Positions 26,932-35,900 of a DNA stretch of 64,000 bases are shown one piece after another. Location of the stretch: assembly GCF_002917105.1 (NCBI RefSeq), contig NZ_PQFZ01000006.1, positions 1 to 64,000 on the forward strand. Reading direction: 5' to 3'. Positions within the stretch are counted from its first letter, which is position 1. Each line of letters opens with the position of its first letter. The notes beneath the pieces are model-generated. The model saw only the letters and a program-made list of their open reading frames with translations, was not told where the DNA came from and searched no databases. Made by a program: the position numbers and the translations under genes. The stretch comes from Allobosea psychrotolerans. Lineage in GTDB: Bacteria; Pseudomonadota; Alphaproteobacteria; Rhizobiales; Beijerinckiaceae.

Positions 26932-27587
26932 CGCGCGCCGATCAGCATGAAGCGCGTATAGTTCTTCGTCGGCAGCGCGCCAGAAAACCAGGTCTCGGAC
27001 AGGTTCGCCTGCTGTCGGAACGCCTCGAGCGAGGCGACGCAGCTGCGGTGGTCGGGCTCGCGAAAATAATCGTTCGATTGCAGCAGCAGGGGCAGGCCTG
27101 CCGGCAAGCTCGCCAGCCAGGCCGGCACATCCTCGAGATGCTCGCAGCTCGTATTGATGACGAGGCCGGGCCGCTTCTCCAGAGCCACGAAATCGAGGCC
27201 GGTCATGTCGGCGGTGATTGCGCGAAAACGCTTGGCCGCGACATGGCGATGGTTCAGCGTCTCGGCGACGGTGGCGCAGCCTGGATCGATATCGAGGCTC
27301 ACGACCTCGCTGATCGCCAACCGCGGCTCGTCCAGCAGCAGCGCGCCGAGCACGCCATACCAGGCGCCAAGCACCCAGACGGGGCCGTCGGGACGCGGCA
27401 AGGTCGCAGCCAGCGTCTCGACCAGCCATTGCTTCGAGGCGATCTGCTTGTGGTTGACGGCGATCGAGAGATCGGCCGGCGCGCCCTTGCCGTAGAGCCG
27501 CGCGATGTCGGCAGCCACGGGATTGCGCGTCAGCGCCGCGACACCGCGCAGGATGTCGTGAAAGGCCTCCGAAGGCTCCTGGGTCAT
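26928..27587 (-). CDS. Class I SAM-dependent methyltransferase-like protein
   Basis: 219 residues from ATG 27587; in-frame upstream ATGs lack a ribosome site. VWVLGAWYGVLGALLL replaces the usual GxGxG motif I with a relaxed form, followed by VVSLDIDPGCATVAETLN (acidic motif II contacting the adenosine ribose) and FRAITADMTGLDF, which together resemble a Rossmann methyltransferase. VINTSCEHLED is the motif IV region. The target is probably a sugar or glycan intermediate, judging from its coupling to two glycosyltransferase genes. Moderate confidence in the catalytic function. Confidence 0.65.
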   Translation of the reverse strand: MTQEPSEAFHDILRGVAALTRNPVAADIARLYGKGAPADLSIAVNHKQIASKQWLVETLAATLPRPDGPVWVLGAWYGVLGALLLDEPRLAISEVVSLDIDPGCATVAETLNHRHVAAKRFRAITADMTGLDFVALEKRPGLVINTSCEHLEDVPAWLASLPAGLPLLLQSNDYFREPDHRSCVASLEAFRQQANLSETWFSGALPTKNYTRFMLIGAR

Positions 27588-27665
27588 GCCGTCTCTGTCA
27601 AAGCGGGACAAAATCGGCGGGACCATAGGCAAGCCCGGCGGCAAAGGCCAGCCGTCCACGCGGGC

Positions 27666-29591
27666 TTAGAGCGGCGGCTTCTTGGTGTTTTCCGATGCAG
27701 CCGACGTCCCGGCCCTGGACCTGCGGCCTCGCTTCGCGGGAGGCTGCGGCGCGGGCTCCGGCTGCGGAGTGCCAGCCCCGGACAAGGGCTCGCGCTCGAT
27801 GACGACCTCCATGGCCCATGCATCGGGGGCGGTGGCCGGCTCCCGCAAGCCTGTCGAATCCGTCTCGACGGCGGGAGCGGGCTCCTGATCATCGCCATCG
27901 CGTTCGGCCAGCTCCGGAGCGCTGGCGAAGCCGTAGGCAGTCAGCGGCTTCTCGCGCCCCTTGATCGAGATCTTCAGCGGCATCGTGCCGCGATAGCCAC
28001 GGCCCGTGATGCGGATCGTCTCTTCCGACACGACGAGATCGGACAGCACGCGCCGCGTCGCCGATTCGAGCTGGCTTGCGATCGTCACCGTCTCGCCGAC
28101 CGTGATCTCGCGCCGGCCGAGGCTCTCGCTCTCGACCGCGCCGATGACAGCCTGGCCGGTATGGATGCCGATGCCGATCCGTAGCGGTAAGGGCAACGCC
28201 GCTCCGAACTCGCGGTTCAGCGCCTCGACGGCGCGCACGATGTCCCCGGCCGCGCTGATCGCGGCCTGAGCAGCGCGCGCCGGCGTGCCCTCCAACCCGA
28301 ACACCGCCATGAAGCCGTCGCCATAAAAGGCATCGACCCGCCCGCCATGAGCAGCGATGGCCTGCGCCATCTCGTCGAAGAATCGGTTGAGCAGGCCGAT
28401 CAGCTCCTGCGGCAACTGCCGCTCGGACAAGGCCGAGAAGGCGCGAAGATCGGCAACCATCACGGTCAGCCCGCGCCTGCCGGCCGTCGCCTCCGGCTCG
28501 GTCGCGCGCGTAGCGGCGCCCAGCCGCGAGGCCAGCAGGATCTGGACCTGCAGATCATCCTTCGGCCTGATCTGGCAAGCCAGGCGGACACGATCCGGCG
28601 CCGCAATTCGGCGCAGCAGCCTGGCCTCGTTCGGTCCGGGCGGCGGCAGCTTGTCGCCACCGTCGAGCACCAGCACACGGCAGGTCGCGCAGCGCGCCCT
28701 GCCGCCGCAGAGCGCCGCATGCGGAATACCGAAGCGCCGGAACATCTCCAGCACGGTCAGCCCCGGCGTGAGCTTGCGCACCCCATGGCCAACGAAGCGC
28801 ACGGTGATGTGGCGGGTGGTGCGAACCCTGATCTCGCGGATCGCGACGAAACCGACGAAGCAGCCGACGAGGCCATAGAACGCCCTCTTCGCCCAGGTCA
28901 CATTCTGGTTGAACATCGCGACCGCTGCGTCCGAATACGTCTCGGGCGGCAATTCCATGTGCCCGGCCTCGCGCGCGGCAACGGCAAAGCCGATCAGCGC
29001 CAGGATCGGCAGCAGGATCGCGGCCAGCATGAATGGGTCGCGCCAGCGCTGATAGCTCTCGCGCGAGCGCAGCGAGAAATGCAGGCCGATGATGCCATGC
29101 GTCCAGACCAGCAGCAGCAGGATGCTTTGCGAAAGCGCCAGGTTCGGCCACAAGCGGCGCAGCACCGCGTGATAGCTCTCGTCGAGATTGAAGAACGTAC
29201 CCATCACCCGCGTCCCGACGATATGATCGACGAGGAAGAGCGGGATCATGAGGCCGAGGCCGATCTGCAGCATTTCACGCGCCGGCATCTTGAAGGTGCG
29301 GCGCTGCGCCACCCGCAGCAGCGCAAACAGCGGATGCACGATCAGCGCGGCGTAGAGCGCGACCGTACCAGGCCAGGAATGCCAGAACCCGTAGCGCCAG
29401 TTCTGCACGGCCTCCATCACCTCAAGCCCTGCGATGCCGGAGGCATGGTTGAGGAAATGCGTCGCCGCGAAAGCGAGCAGCACCATGCCCGATGCGAAGC
29501 GGATGTCACGGCTCCAGGACGAGACCTGGTCCATGCCTGCTCCAAAACCCGCGCCTTGCCTGTTGGCTCCTGCCGTCGAGGGCAAACTCAT
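27666..29591 (-). CDS. CyaC-like membrane cyclase: diheme-type anchor, [2Fe-2S] domain, class III cyclase domain
   Basis: 641 residues from ATG 29591 (ATG 29534, with GGAG five bases upstream, is an alternative). Six hydrophobic helices (about 30-250) carry His45, 49, 86, 123, 165 and 171, like the diheme-B anchor of Sinorhizobium CyaC, a quinone-responsive adenylate cyclase. A ferredoxin domain follows with Cys295, 301, 304 and 339. The cyclase domain has metal-binding Asp381 and Asp425, but by eye the base-specifying Lys is Ala421 and the transition-state Asn and Arg are Thr503 and Gln507. A Pro-rich tail ends the protein. Starts 16 bases after the cyclic-nucleotide-fold gene. Confidence 0.85.
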   Translation of the reverse strand: MSLPSTAGANRQGAGFGAGMDQVSSWSRDIRFASGMVLLAFAATHFLNHASGIAGLEVMEAVQNWRYGFWHSWPGTVALYAALIVHPLFALLRVAQRRTFKMPAREMLQIGLGLMIPLFLVDHIVGTRVMGTFFNLDESYHAVLRRLWPNLALSQSILLLLVWTHGIIGLHFSLRSRESYQRWRDPFMLAAILLPILALIGFAVAAREAGHMELPPETYSDAAVAMFNQNVTWAKRAFYGLVGCFVGFVAIREIRVRTTRHITVRFVGHGVRKLTPGLTVLEMFRRFGIPHAALCGGRARCATCRVLVLDGGDKLPPPGPNEARLLRRIAAPDRVRLACQIRPKDDLQVQILLASRLGAATRATEPEATAGRRGLTVMVADLRAFSALSERQLPQELIGLLNRFFDEMAQAIAAHGGRVDAFYGDGFMAVFGLEGTPARAAQAAISAAGDIVRAVEALNREFGAALPLPLRIGIGIHTGQAVIGAVESESLGRREITVGETVTIASQLESATRRVLSDLVVSEETIRITGRGYRGTMPLKISIKGREKPLTAYGFASAPELAERDGDDQEPAPAVETDSTGLREPATAPDAWAMEVVIEREPLSGAGTPQPEPAPQPPAKRGRRSRAGTSAASENTKKPPL

Positions 29592-29607
29592 GCCGCTACC
29601 CGCCTCA

Positions 29608-30057
29608 TCAATGGACTTTCTCGTTGTGCAGCACGAAATCGGCCAGGCGATACAGCCGCGCGGCAAGATCGCGCGACAGGGCTATGCTGAAATCGGGGAT
29701 CGTTTCCAGCAATTCGAAGAACAGGTCCTTCGGCAACCGCAGCGTGCTGACATCGCTCTTGGCGGTGACCTCGCCGACATAGGACTGGCCGCAGAGGATC
29801 GGCACGTCGCCGATAATGCTGCCCGAGGTCAGCAGGAAGCGCTTGCTGCGTCCGTCGCTCCGTTCATGCGCGATCTCGACCTCGCCTTCCAGGACGACAT
29901 AGACGCCTTCCGGCATCTCTCCCTCGGCAATGATCCGCGCTCCCGCATCGAAATGCAGACGCTCGCCCATCAGCGCGACGAGCTTCAGCCGGGGCCCGGG
30001 AAGCGAGCGAAACAGCGGCAGCCTTCGCAGGCATGTGATGTCGGTTTCAAGCGTCAT
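29608..30057 (-). CDS. Stand-alone cyclic nucleotide-binding-fold protein
   Basis: 149 residues. CRP-type cNMP-binding fold without any helix-turn-helix: LFRSLPGPRLKLVALMGERLHFDAGARIIAEGE, GVYVVLEGEVEIAHE and LLTSGSIIGDVPIL match the beta-roll. The phosphate-binding cassette is altered: the FGE glutamate is Asp84 and the RxATV arginine appears as Tyr93 (QSYVGEVTA), so cAMP binding is doubtful. Its ATG overlaps the stop of the ABC-like gene, and the cyclase starts 16 bases after its own stop. Its role may be to bind a partner protein or another ligand. Confidence 0.85.
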   Translation of the reverse strand: MTLETDITCLRRLPLFRSLPGPRLKLVALMGERLHFDAGARIIAEGEMPEGVYVVLEGEVEIAHERSDGRSKRFLLTSGSIIGDVPILCGQSYVGEVTAKSDVSTLRLPKDLFFELLETIPDFSIALSRDLAARLYRLADFVLHNEKVH

Positions 30058-32852
30058 GGTCGCGCCTCCAGCCGTTCGGCATCCCGACGCTGCGGCAGCT
30101 CTGCCGCGACTTCGTCCTCGCCGTCCCGGTCATCGTCCTCAATCACGCCAGACGGTCCGCTGAACACGATCCGCGGCGAGATCCCCGCTGAAAGACTAGC
30201 ATCCCCAAGAAGAAGGAACAGTGTCATGCCGGCGCAATGCTCGCGCAGACGGGCGATCAGCGCCTCGGGCTCCGGGCTGGTCGCGGCCAGCGCCGCGACA
30301 TCGAGCACCGCGATCTGCGGCGCCTTGATCAGGGCCTGCGCCAAGGGCACCGCAAGCTTGAGACGCCCGGGCAGGAAGCGCCCGCGAATGCCGCAATCGG
30401 TGTTGAGGCCGATCCGGTAGAGTTCGCCATCGAGGCCCGCCCGCGCCAATGCGGCCCGCACGATTCCCGCGACCTTCTTGCGCGCATCGGCGATGCCGTA
30501 GCCGATGCGGCCGAACATCAGATTGTCGCGCAGGCTCGCGCCCAGCATCACCTTGCCGGGATCGTAGAAGTCGACGTCATGGACGGCGTCCGCCGGCAGA
30601 TGAACCTTGAAGCTCGCCCTCGCCCGCATGATCCGCCGCTGCAGCCGGTCGTCGAGCAGGTTCAGCCGGTGTTTCGGCTCGATATAGCCGAGCGCGAGCG
30701 CAAGCAGATCACGCTCCGTCTCGGAATCGAGCGGTACGCGCATATCATGCTTGCTCAAGGTCGCGGACAGTTCGGTCAGTCGCTCCATGCCGAAGCTCGC
30801 GCTGAAGGAATAGCGCTCGAACAGAGCGTGGCCCTGCGGCAGGCCTTCGAAGATTTCGACCACCGTCGCCACGATGCGCGAGCCGACCTCGATCAGCGGC
30901 GCGACCAGCGCCTCCGCCGCCAGGATGGCATGGGCATAAGGCTCGAACAGCAGCGTCTCGTTGGCGAAGCGTGGCGTCCGCCGCGCGCCGAAGATCAGGT
31001 TCTCGGCGATAGTGGCATTGGCGTTGTAGCGCAGCGGGTCGAAAGTCTCGATCAGCCCGGCGAGCTTGCTGCGGCCGAGCTCTTCGGCAACGGCGCCCCG
31101 CGCCAGGACGATCTGCTCCTTGGCGTTCTCGTTCAGAGAGGCCAGCACCTTGCCGTCGAGGCCAAGCTCATAAACGTCATCGGCGCAGCCCAGCACCGCG
31201 AGCACATCCTTGATATGCTCCTCCAGCGATGCGGCATCGCTTACCCCTGCACCCTCATAGTCGGTCCAGTCGGCGGTGAAGGAGAACGGCGTGTTGCCGG
31301 AGCGGATCGACTCCATGAAGACCCGGTGATCCTCCTGGCTGACCTTGCCGGTCGGCCTCATGCTCGGCCGGCGTCGCTTCAGCGGCAGCAGGATGTTGTC
31401 GCGCAGCGTGCCGGCGATGATCTCGGCCTCGTTGCCGGCATAGCCGATCATGTGGCTCGCGCGCTCGACCGACATCCGGGCGAGGTTGTTCGCATCGATC
31501 ATGACGCGCCCGGAATAGGCCATGGCCTGACGCCCAAGGATGCGGCCCAGGACCTCGCGCGCCCCGCCATTGGGGCCGATGACCGCGACCGCGCCCGGCC
31601 GCTGCAGGCGCAGCGTCAAGGATGACAGCAAGGGCTGGCCGCGGTTGTCGAGCATCTGCACGGCCTCGAGCCGGATCTGCCCCGTCTCCGGTAGGGGCTT
31701 CACCCCATCGGCTTCGTCCAGCACGACCGCCTCGTCGGTGTTGAACTGGGTGATGACCTGCTCGTATTTGATCGTGACGTCGTTGCGCTGCTGGTCCCAG
31801 TCGATCAATTCCTTGATCGGCGGCGGCAGGTCGCGATAGGCGGCGATGACAGCCACCAGCTGGCCGATGTCGAGCCGACCCTGCAGAGCGAAATAGCCGC
31901 CGACGGCGTAGAAGAAGAACGGCGTGATCTGGGCCAGGAGGTTGTTCAGGAACTTGACCGCGAATTTGCGCTTGTAGAGCGCGTAGCGGATGTCGAAGAG
32001 CTTCCCCAGCCGGCCGGCGATGTCCGACTGCACATAATTCGTCGCGCCATGGCCCTGGATCGTCGGCCCGGCATCGACGATCTCGCCGATGCGTCCGGCG
32101 AGCTGGCGCGACTCGATCTGGCGCTGGCGGCCGAGCCTGAGCTGTTCCTTGCGCAGGATCGGGATGATGATCGCCTGCATCAGCACGATCACGAGCGCGA
32201 TCGAGCCGAGCCAGATGCTCTGGGCCATGATGAAGACCAGCGCCGTCAGCGCCTGGCTGAGCAGGAAGACGGGCTGGATGAAGGCCTCGCCGACGAAGCC
32301 GCCGATCGGCTCGACCTCGTCCTTGATCATGCTGGCGACCTCGGCGGGCTTGACCGCGCGGATCTCCTCGGGCCGGAAGCGCATGAGTTGGCTGAACAAA
32401 TCGTAGCGCATGCGCCTGAGCATGCGCTCGCCGAGAATACCCTTGCGCAGGTTGATGACGTATTTGAACGCGCCATTGATCAGCACCAGCGCCAGGAAAC
32501 ATCCGCTCAGCCCGAACAGCAGCCCGAGCTGGCCGACCTGGAAGCCATCGAACAGCCTGTAGCTGGCGCCGCCGAGCCAACCCGGCATGTGCAGAGTGAA
32601 CTCCAGCAAGGTCGCGGTGGTCTTGCCGTTCTTGAAGGCGCCGCCTTGGATCGCATCGTTGACGATGCGCTTGGGCACATCGAACGACGCCCAGTAGAAG
32701 GCGATCGAGGCGAGGATGATGAGCAGGACGATGATCTGGTCGCCACGGCTCTTCTGCCAGACATAACGGAAAAGGTTGGTCTCCAACGGCGATCCTGTCC
32801 GGCGGGCCGCGCCCGTCTTCTCATCTTCTGCCCCCCATATGTGGTCAGCCAC
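30054..32852 (-). CDS. Large ABC-exporter-like membrane protein with degenerate, expanded nucleotide-binding region
   Basis: 932 residues. An exporter-type transmembrane domain (about 25-350) is followed by a region related to ABC ATPases. Walker A reads GPNGGARE (426-433), with no Lys or Ser/Thr. The C-terminal signature is FLPGRLKLAVPLAQAL (826-841) instead of LSGGQ, and Walker B ends IAVLDVAALA (847-856) without the catalytic Glu. The post-Q-loop motif occurs three times: TLRDNI (482), TIAENLIFG (614) and SLRDNLMFG (773), so the module seems expanded. The frame is uninterrupted. First gene of a coupled unit with the cNMP-fold and cyclase genes. ATP hydrolysis looks unlikely. Confidence 0.82.
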   Translation of the reverse strand: MADHIWGAEDEKTGAARRTGSPLETNLFRYVWQKSRGDQIIVLLIILASIAFYWASFDVPKRIVNDAIQGGAFKNGKTTATLLEFTLHMPGWLGGASYRLFDGFQVGQLGLLFGLSGCFLALVLINGAFKYVINLRKGILGERMLRRMRYDLFSQLMRFRPEEIRAVKPAEVASMIKDEVEPIGGFVGEAFIQPVFLLSQALTALVFIMAQSIWLGSIALVIVLMQAIIIPILRKEQLRLGRQRQIESRQLAGRIGEIVDAGPTIQGHGATNYVQSDIAGRLGKLFDIRYALYKRKFAVKFLNNLLAQITPFFFYAVGGYFALQGRLDIGQLVAVIAAYRDLPPPIKELIDWDQQRNDVTIKYEQVITQFNTDEAVVLDEADGVKPLPETGQIRLEAVQMLDNRGQPLLSSLTLRLQRPGAVAVIGPNGGAREVLGRILGRQAMAYSGRVMIDANNLARMSVERASHMIGYAGNEAEIIAGTLRDNILLPLKRRRPSMRPTGKVSQEDHRVFMESIRSGNTPFSFTADWTDYEGAGVSDAASLEEHIKDVLAVLGCADDVYELGLDGKVLASLNENAKEQIVLARGAVAEELGRSKLAGLIETFDPLRYNANATIAENLIFGARRTPRFANETLLFEPYAHAILAAEALVAPLIEVGSRIVATVVEIFEGLPQGHALFERYSFSASFGMERLTELSATLSKHDMRVPLDSETERDLLALALGYIEPKHRLNLLDDRLQRRIMRARASFKVHLPADAVHDVDFYDPGKVMLGASLRDNLMFGRIGYGIADARKKVAGIVRAALARAGLDGELYRIGLNTDCGIRGRFLPGRLKLAVPLAQALIKAPQIAVLDVAALAATSPEPEALIARLREHCAGMTLFLLLGDASLSAGISPRIVFSGPSGVIEDDDRDGEDEVAAELPQRRDAERLEARP

Positions 32853-32940
32853 TATCCCAGTGCAATGTGGGCGCGTCGTGCGAGTGGCGCTTGCCCCGGC
32901 AATGCGGCCATGTTTCGATCACGATCTGTGGAGGACTTCT

Positions 32941-33930
32941 ATGAGGCTGGGTTCGATCGACCGGGCGTGCCGGCTGCTATGCCTTGCGCTCGCGCTTTGC
33001 GGCATGGGCCGGGCGGCGCTGGCCAACAGCAGCAGCGATCCGGCCCAACTTATCCTGAGGGACGATTTCGAGGCCGGCCGTTTCGCGCCTGAAGGCGGCC
33101 TGTATTACAAAGAGAACCCGGAACAGCACAATGGCAGCGTCACCTTCCAGAGCCGCAATGTCATGACCGGCCACGGCGCGCTGACGCTTTCGCTCAAGCC
33201 TTCCTGTCCGCCGCAGCAGAGGCGATGCAGCGAGCGCGCCGAGGTCTGGGAAACGCCCGGGGTGCTCGCCAGCTATAACCAGACGGTCTGGTACGGCTTT
33301 GCCATGTTCATGGACGATCCGCTGCCTCAGGATGACGGCCGTCACGTCATGGCCCAGTGGAAGCGCGAGATCATTCCCGGAGCCAAAGGCGACTACTCAC
33401 CCTTCCTGGCGCTCAGGCTCTATGAGGGCCATCTCGGCGTCACCGTCGAAACTGACATGATCGAGACCTTTCCGATCGGCGGTGCGGCTCGACCCAAGGG
33501 CTGCCTTCCCGGAGAGGCTCTGGCCTTGAACCGCCCGCACGTCCAGCAGACGCGGGCTCTCGTGGCGATCGAGAGCGGCCTGACGGCCGAGAGCTATCCG
33601 GCCTATTTCGATGCCTGTGCGCCAGGCATCGTGGTGACGCGCCATGCCGATCTGCCTTCCGCACGGAAGGGCTGGATCGACTTCGTGTTCCGCTCGAGCC
33701 CGGGGCCGACCGGCAATGGGCATGTCGAAATCATCGCCGATGGCGTGCACGTCGCCACCGTCAAGGGCCATATCGGCCATAGCGGACCCGGTCTCGACAA
33801 GAACCAATACTTCAAGTTCGGCCCCTACCGCGCGCCCAACCCGCAGAACTGGAGCCTGACTTTCGACGATTTCCGGCGCGGGCCGCGTTGCACGGACGTC
33901 ATCCGTTCCGGGCAATGCCCTGCGGAATGA
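32941..33930 (+). CDS. Secreted polysaccharide lyase
   Basis: 329 residues from ATG 32941 with GGAGG six bases upstream; the open frame extends to 32776 without a good start. Signal peptide LLCLALALCGMGRAALA. The mature part has the jelly-roll pattern of Pfam polysaccharide lyase PF14099 (heparin-lyase-I-like): RDDFEAG, SERAEVWE, WYGFAMFMDD, VMAQWK, GWIDFVFR, FKFGPYRAP and FDDFRRG. Such enzymes cleave uronic-acid polymers by beta-elimination. Divergent from the ABC-like gene, 88 bases away, and upstream of the peptide ABC operon. The natural polymer is unknown. Confidence 0.82.
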   Translation: MRLGSIDRACRLLCLALALCGMGRAALANSSSDPAQLILRDDFEAGRFAPEGGLYYKENPEQHNGSVTFQSRNVMTGHGALTLSLKPSCPPQQRRCSERAEVWETPGVLASYNQTVWYGFAMFMDDPLPQDDGRHVMAQWKREIIPGAKGDYSPFLALRLYEGHLGVTVETDMIETFPIGGAARPKGCLPGEALALNRPHVQQTRALVAIESGLTAESYPAYFDACAPGIVVTRHADLPSARKGWIDFVFRSSPGPTGNGHVEIIADGVHVATVKGHIGHSGPGLDKNQYFKFGPYRAPNPQNWSLTFDDFRRGPRCTDVIRSGQCPAE

Positions 33931-34028
33931 AGCTGTGTCGAAACCCATTGGCAACACGGCTCTTTCAACGTCTAGTGATCGCATCTGGACGTAAGGCAAC
34001 CTCGGAAGCAAATCGGCGTTAGTGACGT

Positions 34029-35900
34029 ATGGACATCCTGCGGATCAGCGATCTACGCATCGGCTTCACGATTCACGGGCTTGCTCGCGATGTCGTGAAG
34101 GGCGTCAGCCTGCGCGTGCCGCCCGGCAAGACCGTTGCGCTCGTCGGCGAGTCCGGTTCCGGCAAATCGGTGATCTCGCAGGCGATCATGGGGCTGCTGC
34201 CGCGCGCCGGAGCGATCACCGGGGGCGAGATCCTGTTCCGCGATCCGCTGAAGCCCGGCACCTCGATCGACATCGCCGGACTGCCCTCGGAAGGGCGCGA
34301 GATCCGGGCGCTGCGCGGCGGGCGCATCGGCATGATCTTCCAGGAGCCGATGTCCTCGCTCTCGCCGGTGCACACCATCGGCAACCAGATCGAGGAAGCG
34401 CTGCAGCTGCACCGGCCGACGCCAAAGGCGCAGGCGCGCGAATTGATCGAGGTCATGCTGAAGCGCGTCGGCTTCAAGGACCCGCATCGCGCCTTCGGTT
34501 TCTACCCGTTCGAGCTTTCGGGCGGCCTGCGCCAGCGTGCCATGCTCGCCATGGCGCTGATCTGCCAGCCCGCCCTGCTCATCGCCGACGAGCCGACGAC
34601 GGCGCTCGACGTCACCATCCAGGCCCAGGTGCTCGACTTGATGCGCGATCTCCAGGCCGAGATGGGCATGGCGATCCTGCTGATCACCCATGATCTCGGC
34701 GTCGTCGCCAACATGGCCGATGAGGTGGTGGTGATCTACCATGGCGAGATCATGGAGAGCGGCCCGGTCGAGGACATCTTCCGCCGGCCTCGCCACCCCT
34801 ATCTCAAAGCCCTGCTCAAGGCCTCGCCGCATTTCGACATGAAGGAGGGCGAGCGTCTCGTCGCCTTGCGCGAGGCAAGGACCCGCCCCGTCGTCGCACC
34901 GAGGCCGGCCGCGCCGAAGAACGCGGCCCCACTGCTCAGCGTGCGCAATCTGCGCAAGACTTATACGACCGGCTCGCGGAAGTTCTTCGGCAAGGGCACG
35001 CTCTCGACCGTCGTCGCGGTCGACGATGTCAGCTTCGACATCAGGCGCGGCGAATGCCTTGGCCTCGTCGGCGAGAGCGGCTGCGGCAAGACCACCGTCA
35101 GCAAGATCATCATGCGGGCAGTGACGCCCGACGAGGGCGAGATCATCTTCGATGACGGCCAGGCCCGCACGGATGTGCTGGGGCTGCAGGGCGAGGCGCT
35201 GCGCGCCTTCAGGCCGAGGGTCCAGATGATCTTCCAGGATCCGGTCTCGTCGCTGTCGCCGCGCATGACCGTGATGAACATCCTGCGCGAACCGCTGGTC
35301 GTCCACGGACGTGGCGAAGGAGCCGAGCAAACCGCCCGCGTCAGGGCGCTGATGGAGGATGTCGGGCTCGATCCGCGCTTCCTCAACCGCTACCCTCATT
35401 CCTTTTCCGGCGGCCAGCGTCAGCGCATCGGCATTGCGCGCGCACTCGCGCTCGATCCCGAGCTGATCATCTGCGACGAACCGGTTTCCGCGCTCGATGT
35501 CTCGGTCCAGGCCCAGATCCTCAATCTGCTCAAGGATCTGCAGGCCGAGCGCGGCCTGACCTTCCTGTTCATCTCGCACAACCTCGCCGTGGTGAACTAC
35601 ATGGCCGACCGCATCGCCGTGATGGCCAATGGCCGTATCGTCGAGATCGCGCCGCGTCACGCGCTGTTCACCAGGCCGGTGCATCCCTACACCAAGGCGC
35701 TGCTCAAATCGGTGCCTTTCGCCGATCTCGATCGCAAGCTCAACTTCAAGCTGGTCGCGCCCGGCGGCGCCTCGGACTCCACGCATTGGGCACCTGCCTT
35801 CAGGCGGGAAGAGAACGGCCCGGAGCTGGCGCATCTCCCGCTCGGCGACGGGCATTTCGTTCTCGCGCAGGCCGGCGCATCCGTCAGGGAGGTGGCCTGA
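34029..35900 (+). CDS. Dipeptide/oligopeptide ABC transporter, fused double ATPase (DppD-DppF type)
   Basis: 623 residues with two complete ABC ATPase domains. First: Walker A GESGSGKS near 39-46, signature [15 protein letters not shown], Walker [15 protein letters not shown]. Second (from about 305): [23 protein letters not shown] and [14 protein letters not shown]. Both end in the oligopeptide-ATPase C-terminal motif HPYLKALL / HPYTKALL. It would energise import by the adjacent binding protein and two permeases. Its stop shares a base with the binding-protein start (TGATG). Confidence 0.94.
   Translation: MDILRISDLRIGFTIHGLARDVVKGVSLRVPPGKTVALVGESGSGKSVISQAIMGLLPRAGAITGGEILFRDPLKPGTSIDIAGLPSEGREIRALRGGRIGMIFQEPMSSLSPVHTIGNQIEEALQLHRPTPKAQARELIEVMLKRVGFKDPHRAFGFYPFELSGGLRQRAMLAMALICQPALLIADEPTTALDVTIQAQVLDLMRDLQAEMGMAILLITHDLGVVANMADEVVVIYHGEIMESGPVEDIFRRPRHPYLKALLKASPHFDMKEGERLVALREARTRPVVAPRPAAPKNAAPLLSVRNLRKTYTTGSRKFFGKGTLSTVVAVDDVSFDIRRGECLGLVGESGCGKTTVSKIIMRAVTPDEGEIIFDDGQARTDVLGLQGEALRAFRPRVQMIFQDPVSSLSPRMTVMNILREPLVVHGRGEGAEQTARVRALMEDVGLDPRFLNRYPHSFSGGQRQRIGIARALALDPELIICDEPVSALDVSVQAQILNLLKDLQAERGLTFLFISHNLAVVNYMADRIAVMANGRIVEIAPRHALFTRPVHPYTKALLKSVPFADLDRKLNFKLVAPGGASDSTHWAPAFRREENGPELAHLPLGDGHFVLAQAGASVREVA

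Noticed and set aside
30054..32852. Pseudogene status for the ABC-like gene
   Set aside because: Reading frame of 932 codons is continuous with no frameshift or stop, and it is translationally coupled to its neighbour.
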